This document shows, one piece after another, positions 62,392 to 64,000 of a stretch of DNA of 64,000 nt. The notes beneath the pieces are model-generated. The model was not told the DNA's origin, ran no database searches, and saw only the letters and a list, made by a program, of their open reading frames with translations. The stretch lies in NCBI RefSeq assembly GCF_046630445.1, contig NC_092333.1:98058001-98122000 (forward strand), given 5' to 3'. The DNA is from Rutidosis leptorrhynchoides. Lineage: Eukaryota > Streptophyta > Magnoliopsida > Asterales > Asteraceae. A program made the position numbers and the translations under genes. Position 1 is the first letter of the stretch. Every line of letters begins with the position of its first letter.

Positions 62392-62979
62392 TCATTGGTC
62401 TTGTGGAACATAACCGTTATGGCCGTTGATAAGACAGCTTGTTGTAACGTCGTCAAAGGGACGAGGGTTACGTAATGTCCAACAATCCCGTAACAATCTA
62501 AAAACCTCATTTCTTACCCCAATTACCGACTCCGTCACTTGTGGGAACGTTTTTTTTAATAGTTGTAGCCCGATGTTCTTGTTCTCACTTTGGTGAGAAG
62601 CGAACATTACTAATCCGTAAGCATAACATGCTTCTATATGTTGCATGTTAGCCGCTTTTTCTAAATCACGAAGTCCAATATTCGGATATACTGAGTTAAA
62701 ATAATTTCTTAACAAATTGCGTAAAATAGCATTTGGGTTCCCCGCAATATATGCGTCAAAGTAAACACATCGTAACTTATGGATTTCCCAATGTGATATC
62801 CCCCATCTTTCGAACGAAAGCCTTTTATAAACCAAGGCATTCTTGGAACGTTCTTCGAATATCTTACAAACTGATCTCGCCTTAAATAGTTGTGCCGAAG
62901 AATTCTGACCGACTCTAGACAAGATTTCATCAATCATGTCTCCGGGTAGGTCTCTTAAAATATTGGGTTGTCTATCCAT
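62392..62979 (-). CDS. F-box protein carried by retrotransposon C
   Basis: An intact 195-residue ORF starting MDRQPNILRDLPGDMIDE. Residues about 8-45 form an F-box (LPGDMIDEILSRVGQNSSAQ... VCKIF). The middle has AYIAGNPNAILRNLLRNYF, and residues about 115-145 resemble one Sel1-like repeat (GLRDLEKAANMQHIEACYAY, GLVMFASHQSE). This layout is that of plant At2g35280-like F-box proteins, which bind SKP1 in SCF ubiquitin ligases. The ORF lies on the same strand as gag-pol, between the primer-binding site and gag. Element A has the same gene in the same place. No introns are visible, consistent with capture from an mRNA. The frame is fully open while gag-pol has at least five lesions. Confidence 0.88.
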   Translation of the reverse strand: MDRQPNILRDLPGDMIDEILSRVGQNSSAQLFKARSVCKIFEERSKNALVYKRLSFERWGISHWEIHKLRCVYFDAYIAGNPNAILRNLLRNYFNSVYPNIGLRDLEKAANMQHIEACYAYGLVMFASHQSENKNIGLQLLKKTFPQVTESVIGVRNEVFRLLRDCWTLRNPRPFDDVTTSCLINGHNGYVPQDQ

Positions 62980-63117
62980 TTTGTGTTTTTATACTGTAAA
63001 ATAGACAAGAGTTAGATTCATAAAAAAAAATACTTATTAATACAAGCAATTTTTACATATATCTTAAAGCATAAGCACACTATATTACATATATTACACC
63101 ACACGAATACAACTATC

Positions 63118-63735
63118 TTATTCCGACTCGCTTGTTTCTTCTTCTTCTTCGGTTTTGGTTCGTTTTGCCAAGTTTCTAGGGATATATGATGTTCCCCTAA
63201 TACGAGCCGTCGTTTTCCACATTGGTTTAGAAAAACCTGGTGATTTAGAGGTTCCCGGGTCATTGTTACAACTTAAGGACTTCGGGGGTTGACGATACAT
63301 ATAAAGTTCATCGGGGTTGGAATTAGATTTCTCTATTTTTATGCCCTTTCCCTTATTATTTTCTTTTGCTTTTTTAAATTCAGTTGGGGTAATTTCTATA
63401 ACATCATCGGAATTCTCGTCGGAATTCGATTCATCGGAGAATTGGTAATCCTCCCAATATTTTGCTTCCTTGGCGGAAACACCATTGACCATAATTAACC
63501 TTGGTCGGTTGGTTGGGGATTTTCTTCTACTTAACTGTTTTATTATTTCCCCCACCGGTTCTATTTCTTCATCCGGTTCTGATTCTTCTTCCGGTTCCGA
63601 TTCTTCTTCCGGTTCCGACTCTTCTTCCGGTTCCTCTTCGGGAACTTGTGAATCAGTCCACGAATCATTCCAATTTACATTTGACTCTTCATTATTATTA
63701 GGTGAGTCAATGGGACTTGTTCTAGAGGTAGACAT
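63118..63735 (-). CDS. Acidic Glu-repeat protein carried by retrotransposon C
   Basis: An intact 205-residue ORF starting MSTSRTSPIDSPNNNEESN, about 200 bp from the primer-binding site. Residues about 30-60 are a Glu/Ser/Pro repeat (EEESEPEEESEP). The middle has EAKYWEDYQFSDESNSDE and DDVIEITPTEFKKAKENNKG, and the end has FSKPMWKTTARIRG, YIPRNLAKRTK and an acidic tail. It is homologous along its length to the ORF at 817-1482, with most length difference in the Glu repeat. Function unknown. No gag, env or known domain. Confidence 0.75.
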   Translation of the reverse strand: MSTSRTSPIDSPNNNEESNVNWNDSWTDSQVPEEEPEEESEPEEESEPEEESEPDEEIEPVGEIIKQLSRRKSPTNRPRLIMVNGVSAKEAKYWEDYQFSDESNSDENSDDVIEITPTEFKKAKENNKGKGIKIEKSNSNPDELYMYRQPPKSLSCNNDPGTSKSPGFSKPMWKTTARIRGTSYIPRNLAKRTKTEEEEETSESE

Positions 63736-63929
63736 CTATACATAATATCAAACGTGTTAAGAGATTAATATATCACATAATATTCACATATTAAAAATAT
63801 ATAGTTACCAACAAAATTTGTTAAGCAATCATTTTTCAAGTAAACACGGTCGAAGTCCAGACTCACTAATGCATCCTAACAAACTCAATAAGACACACTA
63901 ATGTAAATTTTCTGGTTCTCTAAGACCAA

Positions 63930-63944
63930 CGCTCGGATACCAAC
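63930..63944 (-). other. Primer-binding site of element C
   Basis: Minus strand GTTGGTATCCGAGCG directly after the 5' LTR edge, near the iMet-tRNA complement. Confidence 0.7.
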
Positions 63945-64000
63945 TGAAATGTCCCGTTCTTATTGATTAAAAATGTTCCATAATAATTGATTTCGTTGCG
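63945..64000 (-). mobile_element. 5' LTR of element C (cut by window end)
   Basis: Plus-strand TGAAATGTCCCGTTCTTATT matches the inner edges of the LTRs at 1691 and 52907. It continues past the window. Confidence 0.85.

Larger units (their letters stand above)
52907..64000 (-). mobile_element. Ty3/gypsy retrotransposon C with two extra ORFs
   Basis: Minus orientation: 5' LTR from 63945 rightward (cut by window), primer site, acidic ORF, F-box ORF, gag, pol, polypurine tract, 3' LTR 52907-57338. The internal part is 6.6 kb. Gag-pol carries at least three stops and two frame shifts, so the copy is not autonomous. The 3' flank falls in LTR F. Confidence 0.92.

Overview
The window is plant nuclear DNA from a transposon-dense region, most likely a eudicot and plausibly Asteraceae. 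The evidence is iMet-tRNA-primed Ty3/gypsy (Tekay/Del-like chromovirus) elements with long LTRs, plant-type SINEs, a plant PIF/Harbinger transposase, a BRH1-like RING-H2 gene and an At2g35280-like F-box gene. The family-level placement is inference. Only one host gene looks intact: a RING-H2 gene at 12776-13273 (-).

Layout. 1-571 is the end of an LTR that has cut an F-box gene. 572-5157 is the 5' end of a minus-strand Ty3 element (A), with an acidic ORF, a primer-binding site and a 3.5 kb LTR. 5.5-6.55 kb is a receptor-kinase pseudogene broken by a SINE and a hAT MITE. 8454-10216 is a PIF/Harbinger element with a decayed transposase and a TTA target duplication. 10.26-12.3 kb holds a possible Helitron end and an unclassified repeat. 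13982-22316 is element B, with complete LTRs and a perfect TGTCC duplication, which encodes only a gag. 23.3-25.2 kb holds a full-length SINE and two palindromic MITEs lying in (TA)n tracts. 26.8-28.45 kb is a CCA-rich minisatellite. 28.4-30.3 kb is an ATCATTCATC-type repeat with two tRNA-like genes and a captured exon. 30351-38730 is element D, a nearly intact gag-pol element. 39-40 kb has exons of a CENP-S/MHF1-like pseudogene. 41.7-44.4 kb is a small copia-like element carrying a solo LTR. 46-49 kb holds LINE remnants and a SINE. From 48947 onward LTRs are nested: LTR E contains F, F contains element C (52907 to the window end), and C's 3' LTR contains solo LTR G.

Two observations stand out. 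First, elements A and C carry two extra sense-strand ORFs between primer-binding site and gag: an acidic protein and an F-box/Sel1-like protein. In C both are open although gag-pol has several breaks. The segment is followed by an exact 15-base copy of C's polypurine tract. Second, the LTRs of families A/C, G, F, B and D share a cassette: YTCAC, then a 5-bp hairpin whose stem differs but stays paired between families, then 25-26 nt, then a 3' splice-site-like AG. Element B additionally carries about 15 small hairpins with a near-constant 12-nt loop (TCGGGTTGTTCG type) on different but self-complementary stems.
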